From the NCBI RefSeq assembly GCF_026410255.1, contig NZ_JAPMLL010000002.1, forward strand, positions 226,073 to 290,072: a DNA stretch of 64,000 bases. Reading direction: 5' to 3'. Positions 57,714-64,000 of the stretch are shown piece by piece. Position 1 is the first letter of the stretch. Each line of letters begins with the position of its first letter. Both the position numbers and the translations under genes were made by a program. The notes under the pieces were generated by a model, which did not search any database, had not been told where the DNA came from, and worked only from the letters and a program-made list of their open reading frames with translations. The stretch comes from Xanthomarina sp. F1114 (GTDB lineage: Bacteria > Bacteroidota > Bacteroidia > Flavobacteriales > Flavobacteriaceae).

Positions 57714-58343
57714 ATGATTAGAAATTCGATTAAATATTTAGTAATTGTTTTAATAAACTTGATAATTCTGACTGGATTACTGGCTTATTGGACTGACTTT
57801 GTTGAATTGACTTTCAATAGTTATGTTCGACCAATTGAGTTTTTAAAAATAATCGGATTCTCATTTCTATCACTAATTGGAATAAGAATCGCAATCGGAT
57901 TTTTTAGAAAAAGAAATACTTCCATCAAGAAAAGAATGCAAATTTCTGCATTGATAACTATTTTGATTTCTTCACTTCTTTATTTTAATTATTCAAAAAA
58001 GATTTACGAAAATCGAATTGAGAAAAGCGAAATGAGAAGAGAACTAGCAATGAAAATCGAATCAGCAAACGGACTTGCTTACGGGACAAAAGCCGATAAT
58101 TTAACTTTTGAGGAATATCAAGAAATCACCAGAATTAAATGGTTTCCGAAATTACAAAAAAATGCAGACAGCATTTCTTACTATTATACTTATGACGGAT
58201 TTTTACCTGATTATTCATTTAATGTAAGCTATAATTTGCCGAAAAATATAGAAATTGACTCAACCGAATTTAAATACGGAGAAATAGAGATAGACACAAT
58301 CGGAAATAAAAAACGGATAAGTTATAATGAGCACGAACAATAA
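57714..58343 (+). CDS. Cassette 3: membrane protein of unknown function
   Basis: This 209-residue protein has three hydrophobic helices in its N-terminal half (about 9-29, 42-62 and 77-95: YLVIVLINLIILTGLLAYW, IGFSFLSLIGIRIAIGFF, MQISALITILISSLLYF) and a soluble C-terminal half of about 110 residues (from YSKKIYENRIEK) that should lie outside the membrane. No family recognised. The ATG is 18 bp after the cassette boundary. Base composition and codon choice look like those of the chromosome, so the cassette may have circulated among related bacteria. Confidence 0.75.
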   Translation: MIRNSIKYLVIVLINLIILTGLLAYWTDFVELTFNSYVRPIEFLKIIGFSFLSLIGIRIAIGFFRKRNTSIKKRMQISALITILISSLLYFNYSKKIYENRIEKSEMRRELAMKIESANGLAYGTKADNLTFEEYQEITRIKWFPKLQKNADSISYYYTYDGFLPDYSFNVSYNLPKNIEIDSTEFKYGEIEIDTIGNKKRISYNEHEQ

Positions 58344-58347
58344 AAAC

Positions 58348-58486
58348 GCACTACAACAACGTGTATAATTAATTGCTAGGTCACTGCCGACTTACGAAAA
58401 TTCCGCTGGAATTTTCTATCTGTGATTTGTTTGCTAACTTTAAGGCTTAACCACGCAACTAACCATACACAAGACCGTTGGCAATA
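58348..58486 (+). repeat. attC-like site 3
   Basis: Private end GCACTACAAC complements GTTGTAGTGC (57695). Core 58358-58476 (119 bp). Here the inner hairpin reads GAAAATTCC/GGAATTTTC, a compensated change: both arms differ together from site 2. Next cassette starts at GTT 58477. Confidence 0.88.
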
Positions 58487-58510
58487 ATTAAAAACAAACC
58501 AAGAAACAGA

Positions 58511-59932
58511 ATGAAAAACATTAAATTTTTATCAGTATTTACATTATTTTTTATTCTGTGTTCGTGCAATGAAAAAGTATCGAATGAAAAACCAAAACCA
58601 GACGGAATTTGGAAACAAATTGGATATGGAAATATTATCGAATTGAACGACACACTTATAAGCGTTTATAATATTTCAAAGCAAGATTGTAATTTATCCT
58701 TTAAAGAACATATTTTAGATTTTGGAAAAGTCAAAAAATATTCAAAAGATACATTAACAATTCAACACGGAAATGATGATTGGTTATTTACGAGATTAGA
58801 TGAATTGCCAAATCTCTGTAAAACTACGAGCGAATTAAATCACGACCCAAAAATTAACTTTCAAGTGTTTTGGGACACATTCAATGAACATTACGCATCT
58901 TTTGATATTAAAAATATTGATTGGAACGAAGTCTATAAAAAATATGAACCTAAAGTAAACGAGAACACTACTGATTTAGATCTGTACACAATCTTTAGGG
59001 AAATGATTGAACTTCTAAATGATGGACACGTCAAAATGGAAGTACCCGAAAAAATTGAAAACGAGTTTAAAAATCAAATAGAAGAACAAGAAGAAAAATA
59101 TTCTAAATTGGACGAATTTAATCTCAACAAAGAAATTGCAGAATTTTATGTTGACAGTTTACGCAATTACAATGCAGGAATGGTTCGTTACGGACTTATC
59201 GAGGAAAACGTAGGCTACATTCAAATAAATTCTATGCTAATGCTAGCGGATTATGATTTGGAAAAAGATTTAGATTTAAGAAACTTCTATGGTCAATATT
59301 GGGAAAAAGCAGAAAACAGAAAAGATGAATTACAAAGGCAAGACGAAGTTGACGGAATTAACAAAATATTGAATTCAATTATTAAAGACTTACCAAATGC
59401 GAAAAGCTATATTTTGGATTTGCGTTTTAATGGTGGTGGAAAAGATGCTGTTGCACTTGACATTTTAAACCACTTTTCAAATAAGGAAAAATTGGCTTAC
59501 ACAAAAAAAGCAAGAATAGAAAAAGGTTTTGCAAATCCTCAAAAATTTAAAATTGTTCCATCACAAAATCACTTTAATGGCAATGTATATTTACTTACAA
59601 GCCATTTAACAGCGAGTGCGTCCGAAATTCTTGTTTTGGCTTCCTTGGCAAATGACAATTTCAAAAGAATTGGCTCAACAACGGAAGGGATTTTTTCTTC
59701 GACATTAGACAAAGAACTTCCAAATGGTTGGGAATACGAGTTGTCTAACGAAGTTTATCAAGATTTAAATGGCAAAAATTACGAGAATATTGGAATTCCA
59801 ACAGATTGTCAATTAGAGTATTCAACAAACAAAGACATTTTTTTAGATCAATTATCAGCTGACTTGAAAAACAAAAAAGATAAAGCGATTGATTTAGCAA
59901 TAGAACTTGAGAAAAAACAATCGAAAAAATAA
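58511..59932 (+). CDS. Cassette 4: S41-family lipoprotein peptidase
   Basis: From the ATG at 58511 this is a 473-residue lipoprotein (lipobox LCSC in FTLFFILCSCNEK) with an N-terminal domain of about 150 residues and a C-terminal tail-protease-type S41 domain. The key segments are YILDLRFNGGGKDAVAL (substrate strand) and YLLTSHLTASASEILVLAS with the nucleophile Ser. There is no obvious PDZ domain. It resembles Bacteroidota periplasmic S41 peptidases that are not C-terminal processing proteases. The TTG at 58478 lies inside the recombination boundary and is not the start. The ATG is 33 bp after the boundary. Confidence 0.85.
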   Translation: MKNIKFLSVFTLFFILCSCNEKVSNEKPKPDGIWKQIGYGNIIELNDTLISVYNISKQDCNLSFKEHILDFGKVKKYSKDTLTIQHGNDDWLFTRLDELPNLCKTTSELNHDPKINFQVFWDTFNEHYASFDIKNIDWNEVYKKYEPKVNENTTDLDLYTIFREMIELLNDGHVKMEVPEKIENEFKNQIEEQEEKYSKLDEFNLNKEIAEFYVDSLRNYNAGMVRYGLIEENVGYIQINSMLMLADYDLEKDLDLRNFYGQYWEKAENRKDELQRQDEVDGINKILNSIIKDLPNAKSYILDLRFNGGGKDAVALDILNHFSNKEKLAYTKKARIEKGFANPQKFKIVPSQNHFNGNVYLLTSHLTASASEILVLASLANDNFKRIGSTTEGIFSSTLDKELPNGWEYELSNEVYQDLNGKNYENIGIPTDCQLEYSTNKDIFLDQLSADLKNKKDKAIDLAIELEKKQSKK

Positions 59933-59933
59933 C

Positions 59934-60072
59934 TATTGCCAACACCGTGTATAATTAATTGCTTGGTTTTAGCCAATTTACGAAAGTCCTCGCGGACTCT
60001 CTATCTGTGTTTTATTTACTAACTTTAGTGCTTAAAACACGCAACTAATCATACACAAAACCGTTACCACAC
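59934..60072 (+). repeat. attC-like site 4
   Basis: Private end TATTGCCAAC complements GTTGGCAATA (58477). Core 59944-60062 (119 bp) with inner stem AGTCC-TCGC-GGACT. Next cassette starts at GTT 60063. Confidence 0.88.
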
Positions 60073-60077
60073 ATTTG

Positions 60078-60821
60078 ATGAAAAGCAATTTTAACCGAAT
60101 AATAATTATATTAACTATGGCATTTTCTCTTTTTGGATGCAATAAAAAAGAAAAAGTTAACAATCTGACTTTTCAACAATATGTTGCATCTGGAAACTAT
60201 AATAAAACCAAAAATCAACTTTCATACGGAATTCACCCGAATAATATTATTAACGATGGAGTTACACCAATAATGACCGCTTCTGTAAATGACCAAGTTG
60301 AAATAATTGAATTACTTTTTAAATATAAAGCTGATTTAAATACTCAATCACTAAAAGGTTGGACTGCTATTTTGTACGCATCTGAAAATGGAAATTTAAA
60401 ATCATTAAAAAAATTAACTGAACTTGGTGCTGATATCAACCTTACTTTGAAAGGAGGAGAAAATGCAGTAATTCAAGCTTGTTTTCGAAATCATCCTGAA
60501 TGTGCAAAGTTTTTAATTCATTCTGGAGCAAAAATTGGAATACCAACTGAAATTGGTTTAACCGAGCTTATTGTCGCTTCGGATTTAGGGAATTTAGAAA
60601 TCGTAAAAATGTTGTTTAATAAATTCGACAATGTGAATTCTAAAAACAAATATGGAGAAACTGCTTTAATTAGAGCAAGTTTGAGAGGACATAAAGAAGT
60701 CGTCGAATTTCTTCTCTCAAAAGGAGCGGATAAAAACATAAAAGACCAATCAGAAAAAAAAGCTATTGATTGGGCTAATGAAAATGGACACATTGAAATA
60801 AAAAGAATATTAACCGAATAA
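60078..60821 (+). CDS. Cassette 5: ankyrin-repeat lipoprotein
   Basis: This 247-residue lipoprotein (signal peptide ending LFGC, Cys about residue 22) is made almost wholly of ankyrin repeats from about residue 40 to the end. Typical turns are visible: GVTPIMTASVNDQVEIIELL, GWTAILYASENGNLKSLKKL, GLTELIVASDLGNLEIVKML and GETALIRASLRGHKEVVEFL. It is a protein-binding scaffold exposed at the periplasmic face or the surface. The start is taken at 60078, two bases-codons from a TTG; the ATG lies only 14 bp after the cassette boundary. No partner is evident. Confidence 0.88.
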   Translation: MKSNFNRIIIILTMAFSLFGCNKKEKVNNLTFQQYVASGNYNKTKNQLSYGIHPNNIINDGVTPIMTASVNDQVEIIELLFKYKADLNTQSLKGWTAILYASENGNLKSLKKLTELGADINLTLKGGENAVIQACFRNHPECAKFLIHSGAKIGIPTEIGLTELIVASDLGNLEIVKMLFNKFDNVNSKNKYGETALIRASLRGHKEVVEFLLSKGADKNIKDQSEKKAIDWANENGHIEIKRILTE

Positions 60822-60825
60822 AAAC

Positions 60826-60962
60826 GTGTGGTAACACCGTGTATAATTCATTGCTAGTACTCGCCTACTTACGAAAATCCTCGCGGATTTTCTATTCGGT
60901 TTGTATTTGCTAAATTAGTTGCTAAAACACGCAACGAAATCATACACAAAACCGTTAGCAGC
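60826..60962 (+). repeat. attC-like site 5
   Basis: Private end GTGTGGTAAC complements GTTACCACAC (60063). Core 60836-60953 (118 bp), inner hairpin GAAAATCC-TCGC-GGATTTTC. Next cassette starts at GTT 60954. Confidence 0.88.
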
Positions 60963-60999
60963 AAGTAAACACAAACTCGGTAGAATTGAATCAACATAA

Positions 61000-61272
61000 A
61001 TGAATATTGACAAAACTCAAATTTTAAGCAACATTTGCTACACCGAATTAGTTTATGACCGAATTAATAAAAAACTGAAAACTAATTTTTCAAATAAAGA
61101 AATTGAAATATTAATGTTAAGAACAATTGAGAAAACGGAAATAAACAACTTTGAAAAAATCGGTAAGAACTTCTACATCTCAAACTTTGAAAAAAACGTT
61201 AGAATTACAGTAAATTCAAACACATTCAGGATTATAACAGTTGACAAAATAAAAAATGACAAACGGATTTAA
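61000..61272 (+). CDS. Cassette 6a: DUF3781-like protein
   Basis: This 90-residue protein resembles DUF3781 (ILSNICYTELVYDRINKKLK, then the FSNKEIEILMLRTIEKTE segment and a small beta sheet). Function is unknown; the family is found in many cassettes and plasmids of Firmicutes and Bacteroidota. It overlaps the next gene by 17 bases (61256-61272), so both are made from one message. It is cytoplasmic, with no membrane part. Confidence 0.8.
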   Translation: MNIDKTQILSNICYTELVYDRINKKLKTNFSNKEIEILMLRTIEKTEINNFEKIGKNFYISNFEKNVRITVNSNTFRIITVDKIKNDKRI

Positions 61273-61705
61273 AATAATTGGAGTTTCAACTCGAACAACA
61301 AATAAGGAAAATAAATCACAAAAAGATTTAGAAAAATTATGGGGACAATTTTATGCTGAGAATATATTGGAAAAAGTACCAAATAAAGCCTCAGACAAAA
61401 TCGTTTCAATCTATACTGATTACAAAAGTGATTATACGGAAGATTATACGACAATAATTGGTGTTCCTGTTCATTCACTTAATGAAATTCCAAACGGATT
61501 AATTGGACGTGAATTCAAATCTGACAATTTTCAAAAATTTATCGCTAAAGGAGAAATGCCTAATGCAGTTGTAAATACTTGGATTGACATTTGGAAAAAA
61601 GACAATGAACTGAATAGGAAATACACTTATGATTTTGAAGTTTACGGAGAGAACTCTCAAAAAGGAGAAAATTCAGAAGTTGAAATTTATATAGCAACGA
61701 AATAA
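61256..61705 (+). CDS. Cassette 6b: Cass2/GyrI-like effector-binding protein
   Basis: This 149-residue protein matches the GyrI-like / integron-associated effector-binding fold: FKIIGVSTRTTNKE at the start, LWGQFYAENI, a VSIYTDYKSDYTEDYTTIIG segment, then IAKGEMPNAVVNTWIDIWKK and the closing YTYDFEVYGE. The family called Cass2 was first described from Vibrio integron cassettes as a cationic-drug-binding protein without the DNA-binding domain. Its presence in a cassette here is in line with an integron. It overlaps the DUF3781 gene by 17 bases. The ligand is unknown. Confidence 0.85.
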   Translation: MTNGFKIIGVSTRTTNKENKSQKDLEKLWGQFYAENILEKVPNKASDKIVSIYTDYKSDYTEDYTTIIGVPVHSLNEIPNGLIGREFKSDNFQKFIAKGEMPNAVVNTWIDIWKKDNELNRKYTYDFEVYGENSQKGENSEVEIYIATK

Positions 61706-61713
61706 AAATACCA

Positions 61714-61850
61714 GCTGCTAACACCGTGTATAATTCATTGCTAGTTCTAGCCTACTTACGAAAGTCCTCGCGGACTTTCTATCTGTGATTTATTTGCTAA
61801 CTTTAGTGCTGAAACACGCAACGAAATCATACACAATCACGTTGTAACAC
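61714..61850 (+). repeat. attC-like site 6
   Basis: Private end GCTGCTAAC complements GTTAGCAGC (60954). Core 61723-61840 (118 bp), inner hairpin GAAAGTCC-TCGC-GGACTTTC. Next cassette starts at GTT 61841. Confidence 0.88.
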
Positions 61851-61876
61851 ATTTACCAAAACTGCGTCAAATAGAT

Positions 61877-62548
61877 ATGAAATTTAAAATATCAGAATAT
61901 CCAAGTTCATATTTAGCAATTGAATTTAATGAAAATGAAAAACTAATTACTGAAAAAGGAAGTTTAATCTTCTGTGACGGAGAGTACTCTTTTGAAAATA
62001 AAATTGAGGCTAAAAACTATAAAAATTGGATTGCTAAAATATTCGGAGGAAAAAGTTTAACATATAATATTTATACAGCAAAAGAAAATCTGAAAATGGC
62101 TTTATCAACCAAAGACAATTCAGAAATTTTTGGTATTGATATTTTTGAAGAAAATCCAATTTTATTTGAGCCAAACTTACATTTTGCGAGAACAATTGAT
62201 TTAGAAATTAAATTAGAAAAAAAAGATTGGAAAAGCACACTTAATGATGGATTGAAATTAAAAACTAATGGAAATGGGAAACTGTTTCTGAAAGGTTTTG
62301 GGAAAATTATTGAGCAAGAAATCGATTCAGAAAAACCCATATTCATCGATGAAGATGCTCTAATCGCATTTGAAGACAAACTAGAAATCAAAACAATCTC
62401 AAGAGGAGTTAAAGAACTTATAACAAGTGGAGAAGGTTTTTTATTTGCTATAACAGGAAAAGGAAAAGTTTGGATTCAAACAAGAGAAAAAGGAAATCAT
62501 TCAAGTAGTGGTGGAATTATAGATGGAATTTTTAACTTTATGAAATAA
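61877..62548 (+). CDS. Cassette 7: AIM24-family protein
   Basis: This 223-residue protein shows the beta-rich AIM24 pattern: an early GSLIFCDGEYSFENKI strand pair, AKENLKMAL, the LFLKGFGKIIEQEID segment, PIFIDEDALIAFEDKLEI, and near the C-terminus ITSGEGFLFAITGKGKVWIQTR, ending with a Gly/Ser tail. The family occurs in many bacteria; a role in membrane organisation is known only in yeast mitochondria. No signal peptide is present. The ATG lies 35 bp after the cassette boundary. Confidence 0.82.
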   Translation: MKFKISEYPSSYLAIEFNENEKLITEKGSLIFCDGEYSFENKIEAKNYKNWIAKIFGGKSLTYNIYTAKENLKMALSTKDNSEIFGIDIFEENPILFEPNLHFARTIDLEIKLEKKDWKSTLNDGLKLKTNGNGKLFLKGFGKIIEQEIDSEKPIFIDEDALIAFEDKLEIKTISRGVKELITSGEGFLFAITGKGKVWIQTREKGNHSSSGGIIDGIFNFMK

Positions 62549-62553
62549 AAAAC

Positions 62554-62691
62554 GTGTTACAACACCGTATAAAATTAATTGCTGGTTTTAGCCAATTTAC
62601 GAAAGTCCTCGCGGACTTTCTATCTGTGATTTATTTGCTAACTTTAGTGCTTAAAACACGCAACTAATCTTATACAACAACGTTGTGTGTA
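62554..62691 (+). repeat. attC-like site 7
   Basis: Private end GTGTTACAAC complements GTTGTAACAC (61841). Core 62564-62681 (118 bp). Outer arm starts CCGTATAAAATTAATTGC and pairs with GCAACTAATCTTATAC: again both arms differ together from the other copies. Next cassette starts at GTT 62682. Confidence 0.88.
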
Positions 62692-62715
62692 ATTTGACCA
62701 AACAAAGAAAATTCT

Positions 62716-63138
62716 ATGAATGAAATAAGTTTACCATACCATTTAATTATTCCTTCAATAATTTCAATTCTGATTTTAGGAATAGTATTTTATAATAGAA
62801 AACGACTATTCAAAAGCGGAAAATGGAAATGGTTTTGGGTAAGTCTGACCGTATTTTTTGCTATTTACCTTCTAATTGTCGGAGGAGCAACTTATTCAGA
62901 TATTTCGTCCGAATTGGCTTTGCGAAAATTTGACCTGAACGGAGACGGATTTTTCAATGGAGACGAAATTACAACCGAACAAAAAAAAGCAATGAAAAAC
63001 GCGATTTCTGATACTGGAAGAAATTTTTCATTTATAACTGGATTAATTTTTTCAGGAATTATTGCGTTCTTTGTTTTCGGAATCGGAAAAATAACTGAAT
63101 TAATAAAAAAGAAAAAAACTACACACAACACCGTATAA
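62716..63138 (+). CDS. Cassette 8: small membrane protein with EF-hand
   Basis: This 140-residue protein has three hydrophobic helices (about residues 10-26, 38-58 and 109-129) and between the last two a single EF-hand calcium loop, DLNGDGFFNGDE, at about residues 75-86, with the usual Asp/Asn/Asp/Glu ligands. It may be a calcium-binding membrane sensor; no partner is evident. Its stop (63136-63138) lies inside the attC-like site, so the last residues (THNTV) are encoded by the recombination repeat. The ATG is 33 bp after the boundary. Confidence 0.75.
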   Translation: MNEISLPYHLIIPSIISILILGIVFYNRKRLFKSGKWKWFWVSLTVFFAIYLLIVGGATYSDISSELALRKFDLNGDGFFNGDEITTEQKKAMKNAISDTGRNFSFITGLIFSGIIAFFVFGIGKITELIKKKKTTHNTV

Positions 63139-63257
63139 AAATAATTGCGGTTTAATGTTTAATCAAAGGTCGTTGCGTGTTTGTAACGTCTGATTTTCCT
63201 TCGGAAAATCCTCGCATACAAACCCGCAACTATTCTTATACACAAACGTTACATGCA
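63120..63257 (+). repeat. attC-like site 8 (variant interior)
   Basis: Private end TACACACAAC complements GTTGTGTGTA (62682). Core 63130-63247 (118 bp). The middle differs from other copies (GATTTTCC-TTC-GGAAAATC), yet length, outer arms and dyad are preserved. Next cassette starts at GTT 63248. Confidence 0.85.
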
Positions 63258-63780
63258 AGCCGACAAACCACTCGTGCTTAACATTAAAATTCAACAGAAT
63301 TACGCCGAAAACGTGAATCTTGAATTGACGAAAACCGATTTTTGACTAAAAACAAAACGCCAAAGATGGCGGAATTTCTAGCAGAAGTGCCAAAACCGAA
63401 AATTCTTTCACAATTAGAATATTTTGTGTTTAAACACAAGTTTCCGTCGAATAGCAAAACGGCTGAACAATGCGGCTGAATTGAACGCTGAATTTATAAA
63501 ACAAAGATTATTTCATTGAATCCAAAATATTGGCTTTCAAAAACTTATGGCTGAATTTCAGAAACGACAAACAATGCGGATGAACTTTACGGCTGATCTG
63601 GCCGAGAAGAAAATTTGATAAAAAATTGTCAATAAATTTAAAATTAGAGCAAGCGCAAAATACTCTTGGCGAAAAAAAGAAATTAGAATTAATCCATACT
63701 TTTTTGACATTTGTGAGCTAAAATTTAATAAATTGCATAGTGGACAAAATCTAAAGCCAATAAAAAATAAAAAAAAAGCC
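63249..63780 (+). other. Cassette 9: no convincing gene
   Basis: This cassette interior of about 530 bp has no credible gene. A 37-codon frame (63366-63479, MAEFLAEVPKPKILSQLEYF...) is the best on the plus strand; a 75-codon minus-strand frame begins inside the next repeat and is rejected. The words GCGGCTGAAT and GCGGATGAAC recur, suggesting decay or a noncoding RNA. Its private ends are still complementary. Confidence 0.55.
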
Positions 63781-63918
63781 TGCATGTAACATCGTATATA
63801 AATAATGGCTAGTTTTGGCTTGCTTACGAAAATCCTCGCGGATTTTCTATTTGGTGTTTATTTACTAAATTAGTTGCTTGAAACACGCCACTATTTATAT
63901 ACCAAACCGTTGGCAACA
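63781..63918 (+). repeat. attC-like site 9
   Basis: Private end TGCATGTAAC complements GTTACATGCA (63248). Core 63791-63908 (118 bp), inner hairpin GAAAATCC-TCGC-GGATTTTC, outer arms CGTATATAAATAATGGC/GCCACTATTTATATAC. Next cassette starts at GTT 63909. Confidence 0.88.
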
Positions 63919-63930
63919 AGCTGAAAAAAA

Positions 63931-64000
63931 ATGACGTCTGAAAAATATAACACTTTAGGAAAAGGAACTGCGGTAATTTCGTTCATAATCGGAGCATTGA
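63931..64000 (+). CDS. Cassette 10: start of a probable membrane protein, partial
   Basis: The ATG at 63931 opens MTSEKYNTLGKGTAVISFII..., leading into a hydrophobic helix that runs off the window. It starts 21 bp after the last cassette boundary and keeps the array's polarity, so the array goes on. Nothing can be said about the product beyond probable membrane location. Confidence 0.6.
   Translation, partial: MTSEKYNTLGKGTAVISFIIGAL

Larger units (their letters stand above)
53591..64000 (+). mobile_element. Integron-like gene-cassette array (right end beyond window)
   Basis: Nine complete cassettes and the beginning of a tenth follow the recombinase, all genes pointing right. With the cut placed after the G of GTT, as in integrons, the cassettes are 53619-56852, 56853-57695, 57696-58477, 58478-60063, 60064-60954, 60955-61841, 61842-62682, 62683-63248, 63249-63909 and 63910 onward. 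Each begins with TT plus 6-7 private bases and carries, just before its 3' repeat, the reverse complement of those bases plus AAC. A repeat of 117-119 bp (186 bp in the first) with strong dyad symmetry closes each cassette. Cargo: restriction-modification, lipoproteins, small membrane proteins, Cass2-like and AIM24-like proteins. The polarity, private ends and repeat folding are those of integron cassettes; activity has not been shown. Confidence 0.85.

Noticed and set aside
63558..63785. 75-codon minus-strand frame in cassette 9
   Set aside because: Its start lies inside the private end of attC-like site 9 and it would oppose the polarity of all other cassette genes; composition is low-complexity Phe/Leu.
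56657..63918. CRISPR-type array
   Set aside because: The repeats are over 115 bp, the spacing is 0.6-1.6 kb and whole genes lie between them; no cas genes are present.
57568..63918. Simple MITE or REP insertions between genes
   Set aside because: MITEs would give terminal inverted repeats with short direct target duplications. Here the variable bases are reverse complements across each gene, not direct repeats around each element, and all genes have one polarity.

Overview
The window is AT-rich chromosomal DNA from a member of the Bacteroidota, almost certainly a marine-type Flavobacteriaceae. The reasons are the type IX secretion sorting tail on a secreted protein, alternative complex III (act genes) joined to an aa3 oxidase, a DUF2723 protein, Bacteroidota-type promoters (TTG, spacer, TAnnTTTG) and signal peptides ending in the usual flavobacterial pattern.

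Region 1 (1-8.5 kb) holds the start of a malic enzyme, a TPR/HTH sensor-regulator, a 42-residue ORF coupled to a T9SS-secreted protein, queG, a cytochrome P450 and ruvB. Region 2 (8.7-20.2 kb) is one respiratory operon on the minus strand, actA-actB-actC-actD-actE-actF-ctaC-ctaD. It takes electrons from menaquinol through alternative complex III to cytochrome oxidase. Region 3 (20.4-29.1 kb) has a SPOR-domain gene, the rimP-nusA-infB operon with a terminator-like hairpin in its leader, and a large MG2/plug-type surface protein next to a truncated copy of itself. Region 4 (29.2-39.3 kb) has a universal stress protein, tRNA-Gln(TTG), two striking palindromes, a DUF2723 membrane protein, a NodB deacetylase, a thioredoxin-fold protein without cysteines, a metallophosphoesterase and a TPR histidine kinase / LytTR regulator pair. 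Three 21-bp-spaced direct repeats lie just downstream of that pair. Region 5 (39.4-51.5 kb) has an aldehyde dehydrogenase, a complete cyanophycin storage and recycling set (cphA synthetase, cphB cyanophycinase, isoaspartyl peptidase), polA and a leucyl aminopeptidase. The intergenic gaps around polA hold three different tandem repeats that share an exact 11-bp period.

Region 6 (52.3-64 kb) is the most interesting part. A XerC/D-like tyrosine recombinase is followed, 28 bp after its stop, by an array of at least nine complete gene cassettes, with a tenth running off the window. All cassette genes point the same way. Nine attC-like elements separate the cassettes; eight are nearly the same (117-119 bp, long imperfect dyads) and one is a longer divergent version (186 bp). 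Each cassette starts with GTT plus 6-7 cassette-specific bases and ends with the exact reverse complement of those bases plus AAC. The bases differ from cassette to cassette but always match within one. That is the topology of integron cassettes and attC sites. However, the boundary bases do not fit the classical GTTRRRY rule, and the recombinase lacks the IntI-specific insertion. I therefore read the locus as an integron-like system of a non-IntI type. The cargo is a single-chain restriction-modification enzyme with its own regulator, three lipoproteins (one an S41 peptidase, one an ankyrin protein), two or three small membrane proteins, a DUF3781 protein overlapping a Cass2/GyrI-like effector-binding protein, and an AIM24-like protein. 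One cassette has no convincing gene.
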